Source of the DNA: Tractidigestivibacter montrealensis
GTDB taxonomy: Bacteria > Actinomycetota > Coriobacteriia > Coriobacteriales > Atopobiaceae
DNA length: 64,000 nt
Direction: 5' to 3'
Assembly (NCBI RefSeq): GCF_024741235.1
Contig: NZ_JANSKA010000001.1
Coordinates: forward strand, 248,001-312,000
Shown: piece after piece, positions 45,040-52,404 of the stretch
How the letters are laid out: every line of letters begins with the position of its first letter
Numbering within the stretch: the stretch's first letter is position 1
Position numbers and translations under genes: made by a program
The notes under the pieces: model-generated
Databases searched by the model: none
Told to the model about the DNA's origin: nothing
The model's input: the letters and a program-made list of their open reading frames with translations, nothing else

Positions 45040-46272
45040 ATGGCTTTGGGCAATACCGTGCTGGTAGGGCAGTCTGGCGGACCAACCGCGGCGATCAACG
45101 CGAGCCTGGCGGGCGTGGTTGGCGCCGCGCGCACAGCCGGTCTTCACACGGTGGGCATGCGCTACGGCATCCAGGGGCTTTTCGACGGCCGCACCGTGGA
45201 CCTCGATGAGCGCCTAGCGGGTCCTTCCCAGCTCGAGCTTCTCTCCCACACGCCGTCGAGCTACCTGGGAAGCTGCCGATACAAGCTACCGGACCCCTCC
45301 ACGGACGAGACGCCCTACCGCACGCTCTTCCAGCGCTTCTCCGAGCTTGGTGCCCGCGCGGTGCTCTACATTGGCGGCAACGACTCCATGGACACCATTG
45401 CCAAGCTCTCTCGCTACGGCGAGGCCACGGGCTCTCGGATCCGCTTTGTGGGCGTGCCCAAGACCATCGACAACGACCTCATCCTCACCGACCACACGCC
45501 CGGTTACGGCAGCGCTGCCAAGTTCATTGCCGTCACCGTGGACGAGCTGGCATGCGACGCAGACGTCTACGACCTCAAGAGCGTCACCTTTGTGGAAATC
45601 ATGGGTCGCGATGCCGGCTGGCTTGCGGCGTCTGCCGCGTTGGCCGGTGCGGCGGGCGGGCACGCGCCCGACCTGGTGCTCCTCCCCGAGGTGCCGCTTG
45701 ACGAGCAGGTCCTCCTCCAGAGGCTCTTAGGGCTTCTCGGCGAGAAGAACACCGTGGTCGTGGCCGTGAGCGAGGGCGTGCGCACGGCGGATGGCACGCT
45801 CATCTGTGAGCGCGCGGGCTCCACGGCGCGCATCGACGCCTTTGGGCACGCTGCAGCGCTCTCGGGCACGAGCCGCTACCTGGCAGACCTTGCTCGCCGC
45901 GAGCTGGGATGCAAGACCCGTGCCGTCGAGCTGTGCACCACGCAGCGCTGCGCCGTCCACCTGGCAAGCCAGGCTGACCTCACCGAGGCGGCCGGCCTTG
46001 GTGCCCGCGGCGTGAACGCAGCCCTAGACGGCGCCTCGGGCGTCATGAGTGCGCTCGCGCGCGTATCCGACGCCCCGTACGAGGTTCGCTACGAGCTGGT
46101 CGACGTGAACCGCGTGGCAAACGCCGTGAAGGCTGTACCAGCGGAGATGATCCGCGAGGACGGCATGGGCGTAACCGAGGCCTACCTGCGCTACGCCCGT
46201 CCGCTCATTGCCGGCGAGCCGTCACTCTCGTTTGTGGGCGGCGTGCCGGCCCACGTGGCACCGCTGGCGTAG
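45040..46272 (+). CDS. pfp: Pyrophosphate-dependent 6-phosphofructokinase
   Basis: 410 residues from ATG 45040 (GAGAGGGG upstream); the frame opens earlier without similarity. Phosphorylates fructose 6-phosphate, or reverses it, using PPi. The PPi class is indicated by GGNDSMDT (Asp where ATP enzymes have Gly) near 105 and the Lys of PKTIDND near 130 (ATP enzymes read PGTIDND). Substrate motifs MGRDAGWLA near 190 and PEVPLDE follow. It is transcribed away from the YidC-TagF operon, sharing a 169-base promoter region. Reversible glycolysis and a regulated PPase elsewhere in the window fit a PPi economy (inference). Confidence 0.9.
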   Translation: MALGNTVLVGQSGGPTAAINASLAGVVGAARTAGLHTVGMRYGIQGLFDGRTVDLDERLAGPSQLELLSHTPSSYLGSCRYKLPDPSTDETPYRTLFQRFSELGARAVLYIGGNDSMDTIAKLSRYGEATGSRIRFVGVPKTIDNDLILTDHTPGYGSAAKFIAVTVDELACDADVYDLKSVTFVEIMGRDAGWLAASAALAGAAGGHAPDLVLLPEVPLDEQVLLQRLLGLLGEKNTVVVAVSEGVRTADGTLICERAGSTARIDAFGHAAALSGTSRYLADLARRELGCKTRAVELCTTQRCAVHLASQADLTEAAGLGARGVNAALDGASGVMSALARVSDAPYEVRYELVDVNRVANAVKAVPAEMIREDGMGVTEAYLRYARPLIAGEPSLSFVGGVPAHVAPLA

Positions 46273-46281
46273 CAACAAGAG

Positions 46282-46309
46282 TGCCCCTCTCGACCGTGTC
46301 GAGAGGGGC
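46282..46309. terminator. Bidirectional terminator between pfp and alcohol dehydrogenase gene
   Basis: GCCCCTCTCGAC and GTCGAGAGGGGC form a perfect 12-bp stem with a short loop, centred between the convergent stops. No long T-run on either side. Confidence 0.7.
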
Positions 46310-46342
46310 GCATTGACGGACAGGCAGGTCGCGCGGATGGTG

Positions 46343-47503
46343 CTAGAGTGCCGCGCGGTAGATCTCCACGATGTCGTCGGCCGTGAGGGGCACGAAGCTA
46401 CCCTTGCTGCCAGCGGCGGCCTTCTCGGCCATCACACGGAAGTTCTTCTCGCCATCGATGCCAACGGCACGCAGGTTGGCCGGCATGCCCATGGTCACAA
46501 AGAAGAACTCGCGGGTCTTGGCAATGGCGTCGCGTGCCACGGACATGTCGTCGGTGCCCTGCAGGCCCCAGACGTTGCGGCCGTACGTTGCGAACATGGA
46601 CGCGGTCCTGACAGAGAGCACGTGCTCCATCCACGCAGGCGTGAGGATGGCCAGGCCCTCGCCGTGCGTGATGTCATAGAAGGCAGAGAGCTCGTGCTCC
46701 ATGGGGTGCACGCACCAGGCGTTGGCGGCACCAGCGTTGACCAGGCCGTTAATCGCGTGCGAGGCAGCCCACATGAGGTTGGCTCGGGCCTCGTAGTTAT
46801 CCGGCTCCTCAAGCGCGATGGGCCCGTAGTGAATCATGGTGCGGAGAAGCCCTTCGGCCATGCGCTGCTGGACATAGGCGCCCGGCTCCATGGTGAAGTA
46901 GTTCTCGAAGGTGTGGCTCATCATGTCCGCCGTGCCGGCAGCCGTCTGGCGGCGCGAGACGGTGAAGGTGTAGGTGGGGTCGAGCACGGACATCGTGGGC
47001 TTCATGCACTCGGCGGCAGTGCCCCACTTCTCGTTCTTGGTCATGTCCGAGATCACGGCGAACGGATCCATCTCCGAGCCGGTCGCGGAGAGCGTGAGCA
47101 CCGAGAAGATGGGGAGCGCGGCGGTAATCTTCTCGGGATGAATCACCAGGTCCCAGGGGTCGCCGTCATAGCGGGCACCGGCCGCGACAACCTTGGCGCA
47201 ATCGATCGTGGAGCCGCCGCCAATGGCGAGGACCATGTCGACACCCGTGGTCTTGCACGTCTCGACGCCGCGGCGGACGGTCTCGATGCGGGGGTTGGGC
47301 TCCACGCCGGAGAGCTCCTCGACCTCCACGCCTACCTGGCCGAGGATGCGCAGGGCCTCGTCGTAGATGCCGTTGCGCTTGATGGAGCCGCCACCATAGC
47401 AGAGCAGGGCCTTCTTGCCGTACTGGGCAAGCTCGTCGAGGTGCGAGATCTGGCCCTTGCCAAAGTGGATGGTAGTGGGGACGTGAAACGTGAAGTTGTA
47501 CAT
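46343..47503 (-). CDS. Iron-containing alcohol dehydrogenase (butanol dehydrogenase type)
   Basis: 386 residues from ATG 47503 (AGAAGGGAAA upstream). Group III iron/zinc ADH: MYNFTFHVPTTIHFGKGQI start, GGGSIKRNGIYD, GGGSTIDCAK (NAD(P) site, near residue 94), and metal ligands in DMMSHTFENYF, HPMEHELSAFYDITHGEGLA and related His residues. Closest in style to BdhA/YqhD enzymes, which reduce aldehydes, commonly with NADPH. Probably a fermentation or aldehyde-removal enzyme; substrate not determined. Confidence 0.92.
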   Translation of the reverse strand: MYNFTFHVPTTIHFGKGQISHLDELAQYGKKALLCYGGGSIKRNGIYDEALRILGQVGVEVEELSGVEPNPRIETVRRGVETCKTTGVDMVLAIGGGSTIDCAKVVAAGARYDGDPWDLVIHPEKITAALPIFSVLTLSATGSEMDPFAVISDMTKNEKWGTAAECMKPTMSVLDPTYTFTVSRRQTAAGTADMMSHTFENYFTMEPGAYVQQRMAEGLLRTMIHYGPIALEEPDNYEARANLMWAASHAINGLVNAGAANAWCVHPMEHELSAFYDITHGEGLAILTPAWMEHVLSVRTASMFATYGRNVWGLQGTDDMSVARDAIAKTREFFFVTMGMPANLRAVGIDGEKNFRVMAEKAAAGSKGSFVPLTADDIVEIYRAAL

Positions 47504-47700
47504 GCTGTTTCCCTTCTCGTGCAAACAGGCGCCAGCCCCATTGATACCCAGTGCGGCCAACCGGTAGCACGGTATTGGCGGTCAGCGGGAGAGATGACCA
47601 TGTAAATGCCTGCAGCTCCCGGCAAACGGAACCTGATATTGCCATTCGACCATCGCAAGCATTAGTAACTTTGATATTTTTATGCTCACCAGAGGCCCTT

Positions 47701-47852
47701 TGCACAAAAATTGCGGTTGCCGGCCCATTTTGGGAGTTTTGCTTAGTATCACCCGACAGGTGCCATTTTCCTACCTGCGGCTCCGCAAAAAGTTAGAGGC
47801 TTCGTACTCGGCGATTCTCCGAAAATGGGCCGGCAACCGCAATTTTTGTGCA
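47701..47852. mobile_element. MITE-like element with long terminal inverted repeats
   Basis: The left end TGCACAAAAATTGCGGTTGC and following CGGCCCATTTT are repeated inverted at the right end (about 36 of 40 positions). The 152-base element has an inner ACAGGT/ACCTG stem and no transposase. No target duplication was seen. The gap 47504-48045 otherwise holds the promoters of the flanking genes. Confidence 0.6.
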
Positions 47853-48045
47853 CGCGACCGCCGACGGGACCATCGCCAACGCTTCCGGCTTCTTTCTCGC
47901 TGGGCACCAACAGGTTTTCTCATGAGGCGTCCTAGCCGATGCATACGCTCGCGGGGTCATTCGGGTGAGCGGACGCATACGACGTACGCGTTGCGTAGAC
48001 TGTTGTCATCCGTACGAGCTGGCGACCCAGCAGCTAGGAGGCAGC

Positions 48046-48660
48046 ATGAGCGAGATTGGCTTCCACATCAAGGAGGCGGGAGAGCTTTCCGATGACGAGT
48101 TCAACGCGCTGCGCCGCCACTACCTGGTCTACGCCTGGGCCGAGAGGGACGAGCACCGCAACCTGCATCGCGACCTTGACGCCATATACACCGAGATAGA
48201 CGGGCTTGTCGCCAGAGGTGAGCTACTGCCAATCGTGAACTCGCTCAACACGTGCGGGCGTATCGTGATCTTCTCGACGGAGTCTTCCACGTTGGCGCTA
48301 CGCGAGTTCCAACAGGCCATGCTTGTGGAGGACAAGACCGTCCACCTGGTGCCCGAGGACTCTCCCAGCACCGCGATGCTTGACACCCTCACCCCCAACG
48401 ACCTGCTCATTGTTGTGACCACGTCGAACGGCTTCGCCCGCAGGCAGCGCACGGTCATCGAGCGGTGCCATGCCTACAAGGTCATTGTGACAGCAAGCGA
48501 GGACCCGGCGCTGCACGCCATCTTCGACGACGTGCTGGCCTTTGGCAAAGACGCGGACGAGGGCTCGTCGCTCCACCGGATTTACGCGACCTTTGGGGTC
48601 ACGTACTTCTTCGACCGGCTGTTTGCCCAGTACGCCCGCGCGTTTGACCCACTGCTGTAG
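48046..48660 (+). CDS. SIS-domain protein (RpiR-like sugar-binding module without HTH)
   Basis: 204 residues from ATG 48046 after GGAGGCAGC. Residues about 65-180 form a sugar isomerase (SIS) fold: CGRIVIFSTESSTLALREF, LLIVVTTSNGFARRQRTVIE and AYKVIVTASEDPAL. The first 60 residues are helical and too short for the RpiR HTH that usually precedes such a domain. SIS domains bind or isomerise phosphosugars; a Ser/Thr pocket is present but a catalytic His/Glu is not evident. Function unknown; possibly a truncated or unusual regulator. Confidence 0.7.
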   Translation: MSEIGFHIKEAGELSDDEFNALRRHYLVYAWAERDEHRNLHRDLDAIYTEIDGLVARGELLPIVNSLNTCGRIVIFSTESSTLALREFQQAMLVEDKTVHLVPEDSPSTAMLDTLTPNDLLIVVTTSNGFARRQRTVIERCHAYKVIVTASEDPALHAIFDDVLAFGKDADEGSSLHRIYATFGVTYFFDRLFAQYARAFDPLL

Positions 48661-48667
48661 TCGCTGC

Positions 48668-50086
48668 CTAGCGTGCTGCGCCCTGGCCGCCAGATGCCTT
48701 GCGTGTCCGAGAAGTGCGCTTAGTACCGGTGGCTGCCTTTCTCGTCGCGGGTTTCTTTCTCGTTGCCGGCTTCTTCACGGTCGCCGCAGTCTTCTTGGCC
48801 GAAGCTGCTGGCTTCTTCGCCGGCGCCGCAGCTGACGGCTCCTTTGCCGATGCCTCGTCGAGCACGGCCTGCAGCTGCGCCTTTGCCTCTGCCTCTCGCG
48901 CGAGTGCGGCCTCGACGGCCTCCTCTGCCCGCGCGACCTCACCCTCGGCCGCCGCCTGATCGGACTTCGCACTAGCAACAGCCGCCTCGGCTTCACCCGC
49001 AATCCACTGGGCCGAGGAGAGCTCGGCAGCAGCCCTATCGGCCTCTACCTGGGCTTCGTTGCCTTTGCGGATGGCATCCTCAAGCAGTGCGGCAATACGG
49101 TCCTTCTCGGCCCACGCATCGCGCGCGGCAGCAGCAAGGCGCTCGGCCTCCTTGGCGTGCTCGGCAACGGACTGCTGCTCGGCCTTGGTGCGCTCCTCAG
49201 CCGCAGCCAGCGCGTCGTGCATCTGGGCAAGACGCTCCTTTGCCTGCTCGAGCCGCTCCCCCGTGCCCGCAACGTCCGCGCTGGCACTCTGCGCGGCTGC
49301 CCGCGCATCTCCCACAACGGACGCCGCGTGCCTGCGCTGCAGGCCACCCTCCTCGAGCAGGCACGGAAGCAGCTGCCTTGCCTCCTCCTGCCACCAGTTC
49401 CAGCTGTGGTCAACGTCGGCGCCCCAGTACTCAAACGTTGCGCCAACACCAGCGGCCTCAAGCTCGCCCTGGAGCGTCCGCTGGGTCTGGCCGCCCTCCT
49501 CGCCGGCGCCCGTCCCGCACACAAAAGCCAGTTGTAGTCCAGACAGGGCCTTTACCAGCAGTGGGTTGTCACCAAGCCCGCGCACCAGATCCACGGGCGA
49601 GAAGGCCCTCCAGGCGTCGGACATGGCGTCCCCCACAACCCACGCGGCGTCGTAGGTGCCCGAAAGCGCGAGAAGCCCACCGTAGAGGCTGGGCTTGCGA
49701 AGCATGGCGATGGTCGCGTTGAGCGCGCCCAGGCCCGCTCCGACAACAATGGGCGCGCCGGCATCGGGCGCCTTGTTGCGCACAAGCTGGGCAAGTTCGT
49801 TCTCGACCAGGTCAAAGTACCCGCCAAGGCTTGTTAGACGGTAGTCCGCTGGGGCATAGCCCGCATACCAGCTGGCATCGTCGGCGGAGTCAACGCAGAA
49901 GAGCCGCACGCGCCCGGCGTCGATAAGCCCCGCCAGCGCGTCGACCATGCCGCCTTCCCCCCAGCTCGCGCACGAGGAGTCGCCCTCGGGAAACGCGATG
50001 ACCGGCCGACCGGCCGTGCCATACTGCGTCACGTCAAAGTCCCCGTCGACACCCTCACGGTGCAGGGTGAAGTCCTTGGTCTCCAT
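48668..50086 (-). CDS. Esterase-fold pseudo-enzyme with coiled coil and histone-H1-like tail
   Basis: 472 residues from ATG 50086 (GGAGGCAAC upstream). Residues 1-240 match the esterase/D family of alpha/beta hydrolases (VRLFCVDSADDASWY, SLYGGLLALSGTYD, FEYWGADVDHSWNWW with the His). The nucleophile elbow reads GAGLGA where relatives have GxSxG, so the Ser is Gly and the protein is probably catalytically dead. Residues about 255-410 are an Ala/Glu/Lys coiled coil. Residues 415-472 are Lys/Ala/Pro/Thr repeats (KKPA, KKTAA, RKKPATRKAA) like histone H1 or bacterial HU tails. Likely binds DNA or polyanion; role unknown. Confidence 0.8.
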   Translation of the reverse strand: METKDFTLHREGVDGDFDVTQYGTAGRPVIAFPEGDSSCASWGEGGMVDALAGLIDAGRVRLFCVDSADDASWYAGYAPADYRLTSLGGYFDLVENELAQLVRNKAPDAGAPIVVGAGLGALNATIAMLRKPSLYGGLLALSGTYDAAWVVGDAMSDAWRAFSPVDLVRGLGDNPLLVKALSGLQLAFVCGTGAGEEGGQTQRTLQGELEAAGVGATFEYWGADVDHSWNWWQEEARQLLPCLLEEGGLQRRHAASVVGDARAAAQSASADVAGTGERLEQAKERLAQMHDALAAAEERTKAEQQSVAEHAKEAERLAAAARDAWAEKDRIAALLEDAIRKGNEAQVEADRAAAELSSAQWIAGEAEAAVASAKSDQAAAEGEVARAEEAVEAALAREAEAKAQLQAVLDEASAKEPSAAAPAKKPAASAKKTAATVKKPATRKKPATRKAATGTKRTSRTRKASGGQGAAR

Positions 50087-50216
50087 GTTGCCTCCGTCTC
50101 GAGTTCCCAATGCGTCTATTGTGCGCCATTGCTCCGGCCTTCTTCCCGAGCGGGAAGAGAGAGCGAGAAGACCTCGCGAACGGGGCGGAAAGGAGCGCGC
50201 GCTGCGTCCTTGTCGG

Positions 50217-50810
50217 CTACTTCCCCTCGCGCAGTTCGGGGAGCACCTTGCCCGTCGTGCGCACGAACTCGCTCAGGTACTTGTTGACCTCGGCGATCTC
50301 CACGCCTGGGTAGTCCCCCACGAGCCAGGAACGGTAGGTCTGCAGCACGCCGCCGGCAATGTAGTCAGTAAGCATGGCGCAGGCCTTCTTCTCCTGCTGC
50401 GTGTTCACGGGAATGCGCTGCTGCACCCACTCGCGGAAGCGGGACTCGAGCGCAAAGACGAAGGACTCGATGCTTCTCGACTCAACCAGCTTGCGCGTAA
50501 GCTCCCGGTTCTGGTCGAGATACTCTCCCACCTGCGTGAGCACGGGCAGGGGGTCCTCAAGAAAGCCGCTCTCCACCGCCTGCGAGAGAAACTCCGAGAT
50601 GGTGTCTGCAGTGTCTGCCATCACGGACCTCATGAGGTCGTCCACGTTATCGAAGTGCGCGTAGAACGTGCCGCGGTTGAGGTCTGCCTTACGGGCAACA
50701 TCGGAGACCGTGATGCTCTCGTAGGGCTTCTCGGCCAGCAACTCCATGAACGCCTCCTTGAGCAGGCGTCTGGAGCGCTGCGCGTTCCTGTTCATGCCCT
50801 TCTCTGCCAT
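50217..50810 (-). CDS. TetR-family transcriptional regulator
   Basis: 197 residues from ATG 50810 with GGAGGGAGC. The N-terminal TetR helix-turn-helix is clear: RLLKEAFMELLAEKPYESIT, then VSDVARKADLNRGTFYAHFDN (about residues 36-55). The C-terminal part is the ligand and dimer domain, of the TetR_C_7/DhaS-like group with shape typical of Firmicutes regulators. Target unknown. Upstream (50811-51194) are two small dyads, one containing TTGTTAGTGTACAA, that may be its own operator. Confidence 0.9.
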   Translation of the reverse strand: MAEKGMNRNAQRSRRLLKEAFMELLAEKPYESITVSDVARKADLNRGTFYAHFDNVDDLMRSVMADTADTISEFLSQAVESGFLEDPLPVLTQVGEYLDQNRELTRKLVESRSIESFVFALESRFREWVQQRIPVNTQQEKKACAMLTDYIAGGVLQTYRSWLVGDYPGVEIAEVNKYLSEFVRTTGKVLPELREGK

Positions 50811-50932
50811 ATGTGCTCCCTCCAAGCGCAACAAATGACATTGTTAGTGTACAAGTCCGAACGAAATATGGCCGGCTTTGGCCCGAAGTTCTTCTGTGCA
50901 CGCACACCAATTGAAGCCTGGAAGAAAATCAC

Positions 50933-50956
50933 CACATGTTAGACAACGTACATGTG
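50933..50956. promoter_or_regulatory. Inverted repeat upstream of the TetR gene
   Basis: CACATGT and ACATGTG flank ten bases (TAGACAACGT). Spacing suits a dimeric regulator. It is 120 bases upstream of the tetR start; no downstream gene on the plus strand is evident before 51222. Confidence 0.45.
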
Positions 50957-51058
50957 AGTAACATATACCCAGAGGAAGCGACAAGCGGATGAGAATGTTT
51001 TCTTCACGTGTGCTCTGCCGCAACGCTCCACCGCAAGAAGCAAGCCGAATGAAATCAG

Positions 51059-51150
51059 CCCTCCGGCGTCAATTGGCGCCGGAGGGCACGCTGTTGAGCA
51101 AATCCTGTCGACAAGGCCCCTTCGGGCGCCCGTTTTGCGCCAACGGCGAG
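51059..51150. repeat. Dispersed GC-rich repeat, copy 2
   Basis: Inverse orientation relative of 31696-31782. It contains hairpin GCCCTCCGGCG/CGCCGGAGGGC and a shared AGGGGCC block. Similarity outside the hairpin is imperfect. Confidence 0.5.
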
Positions 51151-51194
51151 AAAACCGTCAGCACCGCTGCAGAAAATCACAGCTCCGGTGCCTC

Positions 51195-51225
51195 ATGAGA
51201 CAAAGGGACTGTCCCTTTGTCTCAT
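51195..51225. repeat. ATGAGACAAAGGG palindrome, copy 3
   Basis: ATGAGACAAAGGGA and TCCCTTTGTCTCAT flank a 3-base centre. The TGA stop of the 51222-51602 gene (51222-51224) is part of the element. Confidence 0.85.
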
Positions 51226-51602
51226 TTGGGGAGCTTGCCCTCGTCCTGGGCGCGGCGAATGGCCATCTCCATGTGCGCCAGCATGGGGCCGGAAGACGAC
51301 GTATCCGGCAGGGGCTCACCGTGGAAGGAGTTGTCAAACAGCACGCTCATCACGTCGTCGAGTGGGCTCTTGTAGCCGTCGTCTGCGGCCTTGAGGCCCT
51401 GCACGCTGTAGCCCGAGGCCTCAAGCGCAAACGCAATCACGCTTGTCTCGACGCCCAGGTCCGCGGCAACCTCGGGGAGGGTCTTCTCGGCGTCAACGTC
51501 CTCGATGCCCATCTCAGCAAGAAGGCCGGGAAGGTCCGGGTACTGCGCAAAGAGCTTGCCTGCGGGCAGCCCAAGGTCGATGACGTTCTTCTCGTCCGCC
51601 AC
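51222..51602 (-). CDS. DUF1858-type small protein
   Basis: 126 residues from GTG 51602 (AGGGAGGCAATC upstream). Residues 8-65 (VIDLGLPAGKLFAQYPDLPG to IAFALEASGYSV) resemble DUF1858, the N-terminal domain also found in ScdA-like iron-sulfur repair proteins. The usual CxxC of that group is missing. Directly downstream of the deformylase-like gene with a 10-base gap, so cotranscribed. Confidence 0.75.
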   Translation of the reverse strand: MADEKNVIDLGLPAGKLFAQYPDLPGLLAEMGIEDVDAEKTLPEVAADLGVETSVIAFALEASGYSVQGLKAADDGYKSPLDDVMSVLFDNSFHGEPLPDTSSSGPMLAHMEMAIRRAQDEGKLPK

Positions 51603-51612
51603 GATTGCCTCC

Positions 51613-52032
51613 CTAGACCAGCTTGCCGTTGCAGTGGTCAACCATGTGCTGCACCATCTGGGCCTCCCAGCCGGTGAGGTCGCGGCGGCGCGGCACAAAC
51701 TTGCCGTCGACCAGCTCGTCGTAGGAGACCTTGACCTTGCCGTAGCGGGTGACCTTGGAAGGCTCGTCGTGCGAGAGGCACCCCTCGACGGTGCGCTTGG
51801 CGTTAAGCCCCATCATGATGCGAAGGTTGTAGAGCACATGTGCCTCGCCGTTGTCGTCGAGGTAGACCGCGACGGCCTTGGTCTCGCCAATCTGGTTGGC
51901 AGCCAGGCACGCTCCGTCCTCGACGGAGCGGAGGGTATCGATGAGGTCCTGTGCCAGGGGCGCGTCCTCGGGCGTGGCGCGCTGGCACTTCTTGGAGAGG
52001 ATGGCGTCGTCCTTGCAGAGCTCGCGAATCAT
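51613..52032 (-). CDS. Peptide deformylase-like protein with altered HEXXH
   Basis: 139 residues from ATG 52032 (GAAAGGAAC upstream). Motif 1 GACLAANQIG and motif 2 EGCLS (metal Cys) are present. Motif 3 reads QHMVDH where deformylases have QHExDH: the two metal His residues remain but the catalytic Glu is Met (confirmed by reading the DNA). It may bind metal without deformylating. A housekeeping Def is expected elsewhere in the genome. Operon with the DUF1858 gene. Confidence 0.85.
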   Translation of the reverse strand: MIRELCKDDAILSKKCQRATPEDAPLAQDLIDTLRSVEDGACLAANQIGETKAVAVYLDDNGEAHVLYNLRIMMGLNAKRTVEGCLSHDEPSKVTRYGKVKVSYDELVDGKFVPRRRDLTGWEAQMVQHMVDHCNGKLV

Positions 52033-52153
52033 GTACGTTCCTTTCGGGAGGGCCGCTAGCCGTCTGAGCAGCCGCAGCCATTTTCAAGCAGGCCATATCT
52101 TAACGCCTTGCGCCGCCTGGCGAGAAGCCCGTGGCATGGGACTGGATGCAAGG

Positions 52154-52325
52154 TGCAAATTTCGATTGGTTAGGCCTACTTAACCGATCGAAAAGTGCAA
52201 GCAAAGAACGGATCTGCAAATTTCGATCGTTTAGAGGCAGCTAACCAATCGAAAAATGCAGGACATCCCTCAACGCCGTCCCCATATGAAAAATCCGAGC
52301 GGTTAGGTCACCCTAACCGCTCGGA
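52154..52325. repeat. Three successive hairpins sharing GGTTAG/CTAACC
   Basis: Hairpin 1 (52154-52199) and 2 (52215-52260) have the same plan, TGCA-AATTTCGAT ... ATCGAAAA-TGCA, about 61 bases apart. Hairpin 3 (52294-52325) is a perfect 14-bp stem TCCGAGCGGTTAGG/CCTAACCGCTCGGA with a 4-base loop. They lie downstream of the radical SAM stop and upstream of the deformylase-like gene. No gene in 52033-52404. Confidence 0.8.
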
Positions 52326-52404
52326 ACATGCGAGAAAGACGTTCCGCCGGAGCCACGCCACGTGCCGCCGGAGCCACGCAACCGATCGGCGAGAACCACG
52401 ACCC

